A stretch of 64,000 nucleotides of DNA from Verrucomicrobia bacterium S94. GTDB lineage: Bacteria; Verrucomicrobiota; Kiritimatiellia; Kiritimatiellales; Pontiellaceae. A program made the translations under genes and the position numbers. The stretch lies in assembly GCA_004299845.1 (NCBI GenBank), contig CP036201.1, forward strand, positions 4,030,001-4,094,000. Direction: 5' to 3'. The notes under the pieces are model-generated. The model worked only from the letters and a program-made list of their open reading frames with translations, searched no databases and had not been told where the DNA came from. Of the stretch, positions 26,279 to 35,654 are shown in pieces; position 1 is the stretch's first letter, and every line of letters starts with the position of its first letter.

Positions 26279-27351
26279 TGCGCAGTTTTGTTTCCGCCGT
26301 TTTGAACCTGCTTCAGGACAAACTGCACCATCGCTTCAAAGGGGGCGGAGCGGGAGTCGTAGTCGGCACTGGTGGTCCGGATATAATCAATGTTCAGTTT
26401 ATCCATGGCTTCGGCCAGATGGATGCCGAAGTTTGGATGATGGATGTTTCCGGGCTGTCGGGTCTTTTCCGAGTGGTAGATGAAGACCGGCGGGTCATCC
26501 GCAGTCAGATGATTGATGGGCGAGGCCTCTTTGATCCGTGCATCAAGTTTTTTGTCGATCGGGTCCGTTTCCCAGTTCCAGTCGGCGGGCAGTCCGTAGA
26601 ATAACTTCAGGGCGGAATCATCGAAGGCGATGCCGGGAATAATTTTCTGTATAACACGTGGGTCGTAGGTGGACTGCATACTGAAGGCCAGGGCGCAGGT
26701 GAGGCGGGTGGACTGCTGCTCCACCGGATCTCTGCTTTCCGGATTTTTCAGATCGTCGTGAAACGCGAGCCACTGGGCAATGCCGGATCCGGCCGACCCG
26801 CCGCCGGCCGCGAGTTTTTCGGGATCAATATTCCATTCTGCGGCTTTGGAGCGGAGGAACTGGATTGCCCGGGCGCTGTCGTGCATCTGGGCCGGGAAAG
26901 GGGCGATGCCGGAAAGACGGTAGTTGATCGAGGCCGCGGATACGCCGTTGGAAAGAAAGCCTTCGAGCAGAATCGGATTGATCGTCGATTTATCGCCGCT
27001 TCGGAATCCGCCGCCGTGGATGAAAACGAAAAGCGGCGTGGGCGTATCGGAATCCGCCTGCCAGAAATCGAGCGTCATGGAAGCATGTGCTCCATAGGAA
27101 ACATCGGCAAAGGTCGGGGGGTGTTTCTTCGGCTGTTTCCGCTGACTATTTTTCGGCTGTTTTGGGATCTGACCGCGAGCGGCCCGCAGTTCGGTCAGGG
27201 TTAAAATCCCGTCGTTGTCGGCATCGAGTTCCGGTCGTCTTTCCAGCAGTTTCTTCAGCCGGTCATCATTTGTCGATGTTGGTGCGCTGGGCCGGGCGAA
27301 CCCCGCGGAAACCGTTAGGAAGGCTAAAAACAGAGCGGTTGTTTTTTTCAT
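26275..27351 (-). CDS. Secreted alpha/beta-hydrolase (esterase-like) with N-terminal EF-hand
   Basis: A 358-residue protein with signal peptide (to GFARP). An EF-hand loop follows (ELDADNDGILTLTELRAARG), then a Lys/Pro-rich linker, then a carboxylesterase/lipase-like domain: oxyanion motif FIHGGGFRSGD, nucleophile motif GGGSAGSGIAQWL, and a C-terminal region with candidate acid and His. It is convergent with the flavoprotein operon. It is the third EF-hand protein in 5 kb, although its promoter does not contain the shared direct repeat in this orientation. Confidence 0.85.
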   Translation of the reverse strand: MKKTTALFLAFLTVSAGFARPSAPTSTNDDRLKKLLERRPELDADNDGILTLTELRAARGQIPKQPKNSQRKQPKKHPPTFADVSYGAHASMTLDFWQADSDTPTPLFVFIHGGGFRSGDKSTINPILLEGFLSNGVSAASINYRLSGIAPFPAQMHDSARAIQFLRSKAAEWNIDPEKLAAGGGSAGSGIAQWLAFHDDLKNPESRDPVEQQSTRLTCALAFSMQSTYDPRVIQKIIPGIAFDDSALKLFYGLPADWNWETDPIDKKLDARIKEASPINHLTADDPPVFIYHSEKTRQPGNIHHPNFGIHLAEAMDKLNIDYIRTTSADYDSRSAPFEAMVQFVLKQVQNGGNKTAQ

Positions 27352-27403
27352 GATTTTTACATCCTTTTATTCATCAACGTTATTTCGTCCGTTTTTAGTG
27401 CCG

Positions 27404-27437
27404 CTTAATCTCAACTTAATGCAACCGGTGGTATGTT
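27404..27437 (+). promoter_or_regulatory. EF-hand lipoprotein promoter with PmrA/QseB-type box
   Basis: CTTAAT (27404-27409), five bases, CTTAAT (27415-27420), eleven bases, then TATGTT (27432-27437). The -10 hexamer is identical to that of the first EF-hand gene. The lipoprotein ATG is at 27464. Confidence 0.72.
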
Positions 27438-27463
27438 CGCGGAAAATGTATGGAGAACCTGGT

Positions 27464-27733
27464 ATGATGAAATATTTCAGTTTATTTCTTTTGATGGCAT
27501 TCGCTGCCGGCTGTCAGCAGCGGCCGGGTGGAAGAAAAGGCGGGGGACCGCTGGATGCTTCCGGTGCCGATTTTGTTAAGCGGCTGGATAAGGATGGTGA
27601 CGGAAAGGTTTCCGCACAGGAATTTGATGGCCCGGAAGATCATTTTTCGCAGTGCGATAAAAATAACGATGGCTATCTTACGGAAGATGAAGCGCCCGGC
27701 GGGCCGCCGGCGCGCGGTGGTGAACGACGCTAG
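27464..27733 (+). CDS. Small EF-hand lipoprotein
   Basis: ATG at 27464 behind GGAGAACCTGGT gives 89 residues. FLLMAFAAGC is a lipobox, so the protein is probably acylated at Cys and held on a membrane. Two EF-hand loops follow, DKDGDGKVSAQE and DKNNDGYLTEDE, joined by FDGPEDHFSQC, the same arrangement as in the EF-hand protein at 22888. The C-terminus GGPPARGGERR is also shared. It is therefore a short paralogue of that protein, with a matching promoter box and terminator. Confidence 0.88.
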   Translation: MMKYFSLFLLMAFAAGCQQRPGGRKGGGPLDASGADFVKRLDKDGDGKVSAQEFDGPEDHFSQCDKNNDGYLTEDEAPGGPPARGGERR

Positions 27734-27801
27734 GATTTGTTCCCCGGACAGGATCCGGAACGTTACCGTATTCTTTTCCAACAACGCCCCCTCCCATAGC
27801 T

Positions 27802-27840
27802 GTTCCGGCCACTGGAATTTTTTCAGTGGCCGGAACTTTT
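27802..27840 (+). terminator. Terminator after EF-hand lipoprotein
   Basis: GTTCCGGCCACTG, a GAATTTTTT loop and CAGTGGCCGGAAC form a perfect stem followed by TTTT. Its similarity to the terminator at 23476-23517 supports duplication of the whole transcription unit. Confidence 0.82.
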
Positions 27841-27913
27841 CATGTTGGTGATTGCTCTTCCAATAGTGGAAAAAGGGGGTATCGTAGTACGCACTTTTCA
27901 ATCAGGAGAGCAT

Positions 27914-28693
27914 ATGGAAATTTTGAGGAATAAGACGGCGTTCATCTGCGATATGGACGGGGTGATTTATCATGGGAAGAACCTGCTTCCCGGTGTTACG
28001 GAATTTGTGAACTGGCTGAAGGCAGAGCATAAAAAGTTTCTGTTTCTGACCAATAACAGTGCACTGACGCTGCGCGAACTGAGCGAAAAACTGGGGCGTA
28101 TGGGACTGGATGTGGATGAGTCGCATTTTTATTCCAGTGCCCGGGCAACGGCGGCTTTTCTGGCCAGTCAGAAGCCGAAAGGCACGGCCTATGTGATCGG
28201 TGATGCCGGGATCATCAATGCGCTTTACGATGAAGGTTATTCCATTAATGACACCAATCCGGATTATGTGGTGGTGAGCGAAGGCGATAATTATGATTAT
28301 GCCCGCATCTGTAAAGCCACCCGGCTGGTGAACGAAGGGGCCAAACTGATCGGCACCAATCCGGATCTCACCGGTCCGGTAGAGGGCGGAGTGCTGATTC
28401 CTTCGACCGGGGCCCTGCTGGCACCGATTGAACTGGCCACGGGAAGCAAGGCTTATTATGTGGGAAAACCGAATCCGCTGATGATGCGCAATGCGCTGAA
28501 AAAACTGGAATGCCGGCGCGAAGAGACGGTGATTGTCGGGGATCGCATGGATACCGATATCATTGCCGGTATCGAAGCGGAGATTGCCACCTGTCTGGTG
28601 TTGAGCGGTGTCAGTTCGCGCGAAAGTGTAACTCAGTTTGCATACTGTCCGGATTATATTCTCAACGGTGTCGGTGATATTGTGCCGTCGTAA
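27914..28693 (+). CDS. HAD-IIA family sugar-phosphatase (NagD-like)
   Basis: ATG at 27914 is preceded by AGGAGAGCAT and gives 259 residues, typical of NagD-type phosphatases. Motif I is FICDMDGVIYHG (Asp nucleophile and general acid), motif II FLTNNSALT, the cap domain lies in the middle, and KPNPLMMRNAL with VIVGDRMDTDIIAG form motifs III and IV. These cytosolic enzymes dephosphorylate nucleotide or sugar monophosphates. It is flanked by convergent genes and appears to be a single-gene unit. Confidence 0.9.
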   Translation: MEILRNKTAFICDMDGVIYHGKNLLPGVTEFVNWLKAEHKKFLFLTNNSALTLRELSEKLGRMGLDVDESHFYSSARATAAFLASQKPKGTAYVIGDAGIINALYDEGYSINDTNPDYVVVSEGDNYDYARICKATRLVNEGAKLIGTNPDLTGPVEGGVLIPSTGALLAPIELATGSKAYYVGKPNPLMMRNALKKLECRREETVIVGDRMDTDIIAGIEAEIATCLVLSGVSSRESVTQFAYCPDYILNGVGDIVPS

Positions 28694-28711
28694 TGCCGCG
28701 CCTGTTTCGTT

Positions 28712-29994
28712 TCACTCTTCCCAGTGCGGCTGCACACAGGCAGGCTCATCGGTGGGTGAACACAGGGCATTCAGCGCATCTTTTATAACCGGGGTATTCT
28801 GATAGGTCTGCAGCAGGGGGGCGCATTCGGCAGTGAGTGCGTCGTCTTTGAATTTCAATCGGGATTCCCGGCCCATGGAGGCGAGATAGGAACGGGAAAG
28901 CCGGTCGAGGTCGTCGAGCCCCTGTACATACAGTCTGTTTTGTTCATCCTGATCCAGCTTCTCAAAAAGCGGGTCCAGTTTTGCACGTTGCAGCACATTA
29001 AGCGGAAAGGTGTTCTTCAGTTCGCGGATCCAGAAGTAAGCGCGGTACGGATGCGAATCTTTAAATGTATCAATCCAGTTGATCATGGAATAAATAAACC
29101 GGTTCATCTCCTTGCGGCTGTGATGGGGATCCCTTTCAAGGTAGCGGGCCTCCAGCAGCGCCATGGCATCGTGCAGCATCCAGGGCGGAGCGCTTTTGTG
29201 GCCCTCGCCGTGAAACCAATGAACAGCTTTCCCGCCGATCTGTTTGCGTGCCCAGGCACTGGTATAGCGGTTGAAATCGCTTCCGCCGGTAATGATGACA
29301 GTATCGCATGAAGGCGGCTCCAGCCTTGGGGAATGTAGGTGCTCATAGGAATCAGGCCGCAGGCCTTCCACGTATTCTGATTATAATAACTCACCGATGC
29401 TCCCGCTGAAAATCCAGCGAAATAGAGCCGTCGCCGATCCACCGGCGCGGTATTCAGCAGCGTCTGAACCATGCTGTCGCAGATTTTTCGGTTCACATCG
29501 ACTGAATTATAATAATCCGGTTCAACAGCCACGGCCACGATCCAGCCCGTCACCTCAGCACCGTTGATAAGTTCGCGGATGTTCAGCAGTTTTCCACCCG
29601 TCGGACCGGTGTACAGCATCAGCGGAGCGGAACGGATATCGGCCAGTGATTTCGGAACATACAGATAAAAGCTCGAGCCGTCGATCGCCTCCAGCGGTCC
29701 CAGAATTTCTCCCCGTCTGTAGGCTGCGCTCTCCACTTTTCCGGTATTCGTGCCGAGTGCCTTCCGGCTTTCCTCCTTAAATAAGTAGTCCTGATCTTCA
29801 GTCGATAATCTGGCGATAGGGACGATGTACTTCTGCAGCTCTTTGCTGAGCAGTACAACCGTATCATTATTCCGGACTGAGGCGTATTGTGCATACAGTG
29901 TTTGTGATCCATCCCGGGACCGCCATTCGCGCATCTCCCCGGCCAGGCCGTGGAGTGAGAGCAGCAGAATGGTCGGCAGAAATAGCGGTTTCAT
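28712..29994 (-). CDS. Secreted alpha/beta-hydrolase-like protein with N-terminal SHD1-type domain, frameshifted
   Basis: Two overlapping minus-strand frames join near 29318-29325 with one added base (STYIPQGWEPPSCDTVIITGG), giving about 427 residues. After a signal peptide, residues about 20-75 (EMREWRSRDGSQTLYAQY, KELQKYIVPIARLSTEDQDYL) match the SHD1-type domain common in PVC secreted proteins. The rest has a hydrolase-like core: FYLYVPKSL, LMLYTGPTGG, and the nucleophile-elbow motif FAGFSAGASVSYY. WFHGEGHKSAPPWML offers a C-terminal His. The substrate is unknown. The downstream SHD1-like gene at 30020 is on the same strand and lies just upstream in transcription. Confidence 0.7.
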
Positions 29995-30019
29995 AATTCA
30001 GCACTCCTGTGCCCTGAGT

Positions 30020-30751
30020 TCAATTATCGATGAAAACCTCTTTGACGATTTGAACACCATTAAGTTTCGGGCCGTGAAACTGAAGCCGAATGCCGGTTAC
30101 ATTCTGTTTGCCGGTTTTGCGCGGGACTTCGTTGGTATAGGTATATCCGACTCCGCTCGTTATCCGCACCGGTTCCGGGGAGTATACCATTTTATAGGTT
30201 TCGGCGGCCTTGACCGGCTGTGTTTTGAAATCCCTGCGACCGCCGGCGTGGATCCGTCCGATAAAAATTTTACCGGGCACGTTGATGGTGTCCTGCCCGC
30301 CGGTATCATAATTATCCAGCACCCGGAGCACCTCGTATTTCATCGCCACCTTTTCATAATCGAGCGGCGTTTTATTCTGAATGGATATGTCATACCAGAC
30401 ATGGTCGTTCCGGTCGGTCCGTTTGGCCGATACATAGAGCCGGTCGTTGGACAAAAACCATTTCGCCGCGATCCATTCCTTCAGATAAGCGCGATCTTCA
30501 TCCGAAAAGTGTTTGGGGCTGATCCAGCTTGTCCGGCCCGCTTCGTTTTCAACCCGGAACTGCTTCCGCTGCTCATTCCAGTCCAGCACCTTCAGGGAAA
30601 TCGTTTTCTGATCCGAAAGCGTGAACTCCCGGGACGTATGCAGCTGCGAAAAATCCTCCGCGACTGATCGAATTGCCGGCAGTCCCGTCAATGCCATCAG
30701 CATACAGGGAAAAAGAATCCGTCTTTTGTAATGAACAGCCTTCATCATCAT
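30020..30751 (-). CDS. Exported SHD1-like domain protein of unknown function
   Basis: Any of three consecutive ATG codons (30751, 30748, 30745) could start this protein of about 243 residues; no good ribosome binding site decides. A signal-like hydrophobic stretch is followed by HTSREFTLSDQKTISLKV, SWISPKHFSDEDRAYLKEW, which resembles the SHD1-type domain. The C-terminal 150 residues look like a beta-sandwich (HVWYDISIQNKTPLDYEKVAM; VIGRIHAGGRRDFKT-like) and I do not recognise it. It lies 25 bp upstream of the SHD1-hydrolase gene and is probably co-transcribed. Confidence 0.6.
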   Translation of the reverse strand: MMMKAVHYKRRILFPCMLMALTGLPAIRSVAEDFSQLHTSREFTLSDQKTISLKVLDWNEQRKQFRVENEAGRTSWISPKHFSDEDRAYLKEWIAAKWFLSNDRLYVSAKRTDRNDHVWYDISIQNKTPLDYEKVAMKYEVLRVLDNYDTGGQDTINVPGKIFIGRIHAGGRRDFKTQPVKAAETYKMVYSPEPVRITSGVGYTYTNEVPRKTGKQNVTGIRLQFHGPKLNGVQIVKEVFIDN

Positions 30752-31032
30752 TGCAACCACACGCCAACACAGGTTTATCGTTTTTCAGAACGAATCATAA
30801 TACATTGCAGTTTAGCTGTATAGGCCTGATCTGATCCTCTAAAACCGAACCGTTTCAGTGGATCAGGTTACATTCTGTCTATTCTCGGCTATCAGGTGTT
30901 GGATAAGAAATCCGCCGCATTCTTTACTCAACACAGTAATAAAACGATGTCTGATCTGTAAGGGGAAATTCGGAGTGACCTAGGGGAAGGCGGTACGCCT
31001 TCGGTACAGACTTTGATGCGGCGGCCGGCGGA

Positions 31033-31551
31033 TCATGCGCACGGAGGTGGAAGCTTCAGTTCCATGATGTAGTCATCCATATAGAATCCGGAGCCGATAT
31101 CTTTTTTGACTTCATCGGTTGCGATGAATCCCTTGCGTCGATACCAGGCGATGCTTTCACTGTTGCCTCGGTTGACCGTCAGCCAAACCGCCTGTGCGCC
31201 GGTTTCTGATGCCCGCTTTTGGGTCTGCTCCAGCAGGGCGGTGCCCAGACCGGTGCCGCGTGTTGCGTTTTTAACATAGATTTTGCTCAGCATCAGTTTG
31301 CCCTCCGGCTTATTCGGAATAAGGGCAAGGTAGCCGCACGGTTCATCGTCGGTCCGTGCAAGATAATATTCCGTCCCCGCTGCAATCTGCGCTGAAATCG
31401 TCTCAATACTCTGGAATTTCCCGAGCATATAATCCACCTGCGCCTGACCAATCAGGGGCACAAAATACTCATTCCAGATCTCCTTCGCCAGTGCCGCCGT
31501 TTCGGCGATAGAAGACCGGTCGGTTACCGGATCAATAGTTGTTTTTTTCAT
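31033..31551 (-). CDS. GNAT-family N-acetyltransferase
   Basis: A 172-residue protein with the acetyl-CoA-binding core: LMLSKIYVKNATRGTGLGTALLEQTQ (motif A, including the R-G-T-G-L-G loop) and WLTVNRGNSESIAWYRRKGF (motif B). GNAT enzymes acetylate small amines or protein N-termini; the acceptor cannot be predicted. It is transcribed in the same direction as the beta-barrel gene upstream, 94 bp apart. Confidence 0.88.
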   Translation of the reverse strand: MKKTTIDPVTDRSSIAETAALAKEIWNEYFVPLIGQAQVDYMLGKFQSIETISAQIAAGTEYYLARTDDEPCGYLALIPNKPEGKLMLSKIYVKNATRGTGLGTALLEQTQKRASETGAQAVWLTVNRGNSESIAWYRRKGFIATDEVKKDIGSGFYMDDYIMELKLPPPCA

Positions 31552-31645
31552 GATGGTGCATTCTACAGGAGCCGGCCAAGGGAATAAGCGTTGTTTTAAA
31601 AACAGGACGTTACTCCCTGCCGGATTCCGCTTATCAGCGTATTCT

Positions 31646-32272
31646 CTACATGGTGAACGTCAGGCTGATGTCACCGGTGATGTCTTCTCCGTCGATGGTG
31701 TACGAAAAACCGGCTCCACCAAGCAGCTGTTCGGTGAACCAATAGCCCAGCGTAGCCGATAATGTTACATCATCATCGTTGTCTATAGTCGTATAATCTA
31801 CGCTGCCTCTGAAGAGCACCGCTTCGGTGGCTTCGATTTCAACACCACCGCCCACATCGAAACTCGCATCCGTTTCATGCTCCTCAAAACCGGCAACTTC
31901 AATTTCCGTTCGTACGGCTCCGGCTCCGACATTGAGGAAGGGATTGATCTTTTCGCCGGGGAGAAAATGATAAACCAGATATGCTCCGCCTGAAAAAACC
32001 GAAACATCCGCATCCAGGCCCAGAAAATCTCCATCAGCCCAAAGATATCCACCGGTAAGATTAAGATCAACATGCTCATGCAGCACGATATTTCCGGAGC
32101 CCTGGACGCCCTTTCCGGTTCCAAAGACGTCATCCAGAAAATCGTTCCCGAATTGAATGATGCCGAACGAACCACCGATGTAGTTCTTACCCAGTAATGT
32201 TTCGGCATCCGCAACCTGAACAGCTACAGCAAGAGCGAGTACTGCGCAGGGGATTATACGGGTTATCTTCAT
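31646..32272 (-). CDS. Small outer-membrane beta-barrel protein
   Basis: The second of two ATGs (32272) is better spaced from AAGGAGAG. The 208-residue product has a signal peptide (to ADAET) and alternating amphipathic strands with many Gly and aromatic girdle residues (YIGGSFGIIQFG, FLNVGAGAVRTEIEV, LGYWFTEQLLGGAGFSY). It ends DISLTFTM, close to the C-terminal beta-signal of outer membrane proteins. It resembles the OmpW/OmpA-like eight-stranded barrels. The function is unknown. Confidence 0.75.
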   Translation of the reverse strand: MKITRIIPCAVLALAVAVQVADAETLLGKNYIGGSFGIIQFGNDFLDDVFGTGKGVQGSGNIVLHEHVDLNLTGGYLWADGDFLGLDADVSVFSGGAYLVYHFLPGEKINPFLNVGAGAVRTEIEVAGFEEHETDASFDVGGGVEIEATEAVLFRGSVDYTTIDNDDDVTLSATLGYWFTEQLLGGAGFSYTIDGEDITGDISLTFTM

Positions 32273-32275
32273 CAT

Positions 32276-32721
32276 CTCTCCTTGTTCCTTTATATCTTTT
32301 CCTGGTTTTATGCGCTACACAGCGAAAGGTCATATTCTGAAATTATTAAACGTTAAAGGGGGGTGATTAAAGGAATAAATGCGGACCAAACTATAGAGGA
32401 GATATACGGGATGCGTTCTGCCGGCCGATCAACCCGGTTGTTTTTTTATACGTAACGGACCTTTTTTCCACATTGTAGGCCCGATGCCCCATCGGGCGCA
32501 TGTACGCAGAGCTATTCCGCCGGACGACGGGGAGGGAAGTCCGGCCCGGTCAAAGGCTTCGCGTTTTTTTGCCAAAGTAGTCGGAAAATTAATCTCCCGC
32601 AGAGCCGCGGAGTCCGCAGTAAAGCACCGGAATTTGAGCGGAGCTGTGGTGCTGACTTGAAGGGATAGGGGCGCGGGGAATACGTAAATCCGAGGAGCGA
32701 CCCTTTTGATGGATAGTATTT
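32276..32721. other. Non-coding gap with a strong hairpin
   Basis: About 445 bp without a supported gene. It contains the hairpin GCCCGATG-CCCC-ATCGGGC (32479-32497). A fragment CTCCCGCAGAGCCGCGGAGTCCGCAG (around 32600) resembles the core of the MITE-like repeats, but lacks their terminal ATACCA/TCCGGT blocks. I see no clear promoter. Confidence 0.4.
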
Positions 32722-34797
32722 CTATTGATAAAACCAGAATCCATAGGATATGTGATCACCGCTTAAGTAAATCTCGGCAGTTTCTTTTTTGAGGTAGTTT
32801 GCTGGAATATGAAAGGCTATTTCGCTAAAGCCTTTTTCTTGAAGCTGAACTGGGGGGCATAGGATTTTTTTACCATTCACGAACAAATGTAACATCAGCT
32901 CTGTATTTAGTTCTGTTTTTCTATTTTGAAGGGCACTGGCTCCAAATAGCACAGTGCCCGAGGCGGACCGTCCTGTTCGTAGAATCATGGTAATAGGTTT
33001 ATCTGGATTTACATTCTGAATAGTAAACGATTCTGCACCGTAGATGGTACGTCCGTTTTCTGAATATACTTGACCATTTAGGTCATCTGTTTTTGCAACA
33101 AGAGGGAATGACGTATTTTTAAGTCTTGATATTAATCGGTAGTGATGAGCACTTTCGTGAGGTCCGTAGCCTACATCTAGCTGATCAATAAGTTGGAGGT
33201 TGTTCATGGAGTTCAGTGCAATTCGAGGTTTTAATCCATTTTCAATGGTTTCCCATTTAGCTTTATAGATGCCTAAAGCCTGATCGGTAGTCAGTGCGGT
33301 ATCTGTATCTTGCAAGACCAATTCGCCTATAAAGGGTAAAATCCATGAGTTGCTAGAAAGAAATGCTTTTGAAGTTATCCAGTATTCAAAGCGTAATTCC
33401 GGTTTGTGTTTAAGTAGGTCGATAAGTTTTAATGTATCTTTTATGTTCGCATCAAAAAAATCTGGAGAAGTGATGCCGTAGGGATTGAATATTTTATGTT
33501 TCGGAACAAAGTAATTGAGTCCTGCTCCTCTGGTAAAACAGAAGTTTGCTGTAGAGGGAAACTCATTATTGATTGTTCTGATGAAATCCAGTTCCTGCTG
33601 AATGTATACAGCATTTCGATAGGTATCACTTGCTACGTAAGCAAGAGATAGTGGTTGGTATAAAATGAGTATACAGGCTGAGAGCAATTTTAAATAGGGG
33701 GTATGCAGTCGTTCTGATATTTCATTCCAGCCAATGGAAATATAAATGATCCAGAACGGCATGATCCATCCTAGGTATCGGTCATTAGAAATTCCTTGAA
33801 ACTGACTGGAGGCAATGAGGAGAAGGGAGCCAAGGACGGAGAGTCCAAGCCAGCATTCATAGACGACCATTTTTTTTTCTCGAGCATAAAGCAGTATCCC
33901 GCTTAAGCCCAATACACCTGATATAACAGGAAGAAGGTAAAATTGCCGAAAGCTTTCCTGAAGACCGCCAAAAAAACCTTTCAGGAGCGATAGAAAATCA
34001 GTCAATGTAAGAATTAATGCTCCATCTACAGGATATCTATTAAAATATCCTTTGTTTGCAACGGACATGAATTGAAAATATCCGGTAGTTTTAAAATTAA
34101 TAAACAAGGTCGTACCGAATATGAGGAAGCCAATCATGCCAAATAGAAAATACCGTTTGGCATTTAAAGAAAATCCTTTTTGTTTTAAATGAAAATTTCT
34201 GAAAAGAATTTCGCCTACTCCAATCATTATGAATGCGATGGAGAAGATCATGCCCTCCGGACGTGTGGCGGCACATGCCATAATAAGTATCGCCGAAATG
34301 ACCTGTTGCCGATAAAGCAGTGATGCAAAGAGTCCCAGTGTAAGCAACATCAACAATCCGATATCTGTTTGCCGAAGGACAGCCGATGCTATATGTCCAC
34401 TCAATACAGTCAGTCCCATGGTGAGCGGAAGAACCTCCGGTGCCATTTTTTTGATAATCAACCAGATGCAAGTGATGATGCTTAAATAAAAAACGGCATT
34501 CAGAATAAAAGTTGCTGTGTGAAAAAAAGTACCAGTTGCTCCCAATCGATAAATCAAGGAAAGTAAAAATATATAAAGGTGTGTTGTGCTCCCAGAGGAG
34601 GGCGAATCACCTGGAGAATAAATGTATGGGTTTCCCGTTGCCATATTTCGGGCATATTGCAAATAGATAGCTTGATCAGGTTCAGCTAAGGCCAAGGTTC
34701 CATCGCCTGCGGTAACTAGTAATATGTAAGTGCCTGCGATAATTAGTAGAGATAGGCTTAGGGATAAGATCAGAATTTGTTTTGGGAATAAACGCAT
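32722..34797 (-). CDS. Large polytopic membrane protein, GT-C glycosyltransferase-like
   Basis: A 691-residue protein with 10 or more hydrophobic segments in the first 430 residues and a soluble C-terminal part. LALAEPDQAIYLQYARNMA in the first periplasmic loop has the acidic motif expected of GT-C enzymes, which use lipid-linked sugars. YSPGDSPSSGSTTHLYIF and ATRPEGMIFSIAF are further recognisable blocks. The C-terminal 150 residues look like a beta-sandwich. The gene is visibly richer in A and T than its neighbours, which suggests horizontal acquisition. Being next to the pilin gene it could glycosylate pilin, but that is inference. Confidence 0.65.
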   Translation of the reverse strand: MRLFPKQILILSLSLSLLIIAGTYILLVTAGDGTLALAEPDQAIYLQYARNMATGNPYIYSPGDSPSSGSTTHLYIFLLSLIYRLGATGTFFHTATFILNAVFYLSIITCIWLIIKKMAPEVLPLTMGLTVLSGHIASAVLRQTDIGLLMLLTLGLFASLLYRQQVISAILIMACAATRPEGMIFSIAFIMIGVGEILFRNFHLKQKGFSLNAKRYFLFGMIGFLIFGTTLFINFKTTGYFQFMSVANKGYFNRYPVDGALILTLTDFLSLLKGFFGGLQESFRQFYLLPVISGVLGLSGILLYAREKKMVVYECWLGLSVLGSLLLIASSQFQGISNDRYLGWIMPFWIIYISIGWNEISERLHTPYLKLLSACILILYQPLSLAYVASDTYRNAVYIQQELDFIRTINNEFPSTANFCFTRGAGLNYFVPKHKIFNPYGITSPDFFDANIKDTLKLIDLLKHKPELRFEYWITSKAFLSSNSWILPFIGELVLQDTDTALTTDQALGIYKAKWETIENGLKPRIALNSMNNLQLIDQLDVGYGPHESAHHYRLISRLKNTSFPLVAKTDDLNGQVYSENGRTIYGAESFTIQNVNPDKPITMILRTGRSASGTVLFGASALQNRKTELNTELMLHLFVNGKKILCPPVQLQEKGFSEIAFHIPANYLKKETAEIYLSGDHISYGFWFYQ

Positions 34798-34856
34798 TGA
34801 GAAAAACTAAAATATGATATTATTCGAGAATAGATTAAAATTAGACTTGTGAATAT

Positions 34857-34887
34857 AAAAAAACCTCGGCATGAGGCCGAGGTTTCA
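34857..34887 (-). terminator. Terminator of pilin gene
   Basis: Minus strand reads AAACCTCGGCCTCATGCCGAGGTTTTTTT: a near-perfect stem closed by a T run. It lies just downstream of the pilin stop. Confidence 0.88.
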
Positions 34888-34910
34888 TCAATACATATTA
34901 ATCACGCAGA

Positions 34911-35282
<372 letters not shown>

Positions 35283-35373
35283 GTTTATTTTCTCCATTTT
35301 CATGATTCAACATTTTTAATTTCAGGTGTCTGAGTTGAGCTCTCCTCATTTTCCGTGTCAGACGAAATCTATA

Positions 35374-35391
35374 TAGCGATTCGCGTGCCAA
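35374..35391 (-). promoter_or_regulatory. Sigma-54 promoter of the pilin gene
   Basis: On the minus strand TTGGCACGCGAATCGCTA has GG (35389-35388) and GC (35377-35376) ten bases apart, the obligatory -24/-12 spacing. It matches TGGCACG-N4-TTGC except for one base. It lies about 92 bp upstream of the pilin ATG. An NtrC-type activator is encoded 0.9 kb away. Confidence 0.8.
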
Positions 35392-35654
35392 TTTTGTTTC
35401 GCTCCAAGGAGCGGGGTGGGCTGTCCGGCGGATTGAATAGGTTAAAAAGCCTTTAAATAAAGGGTGATCTGTTAAAGCGGAAAGAAACGGAATAATTTTC
35501 TATGCATATATTGATGGCTGATGCGATTCTGAAAAATGAGCAGATATCCGGACGGAATCCGGTTTGCAGACGCTGGAAAGAGGTGGACTGAAAGGGCGCG
35601 GAATTTTAAGTGGTCTTCACCGGAGCAATCGGAGATAAGGTTGGCACGAAGGTA

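Noticed and set aside
32590-32640. Fourth MITE-like copy near 32600
   Set aside because: Only a core fragment (CGCAGAGCCGCGGAG) is similar; neither terminal block is present.
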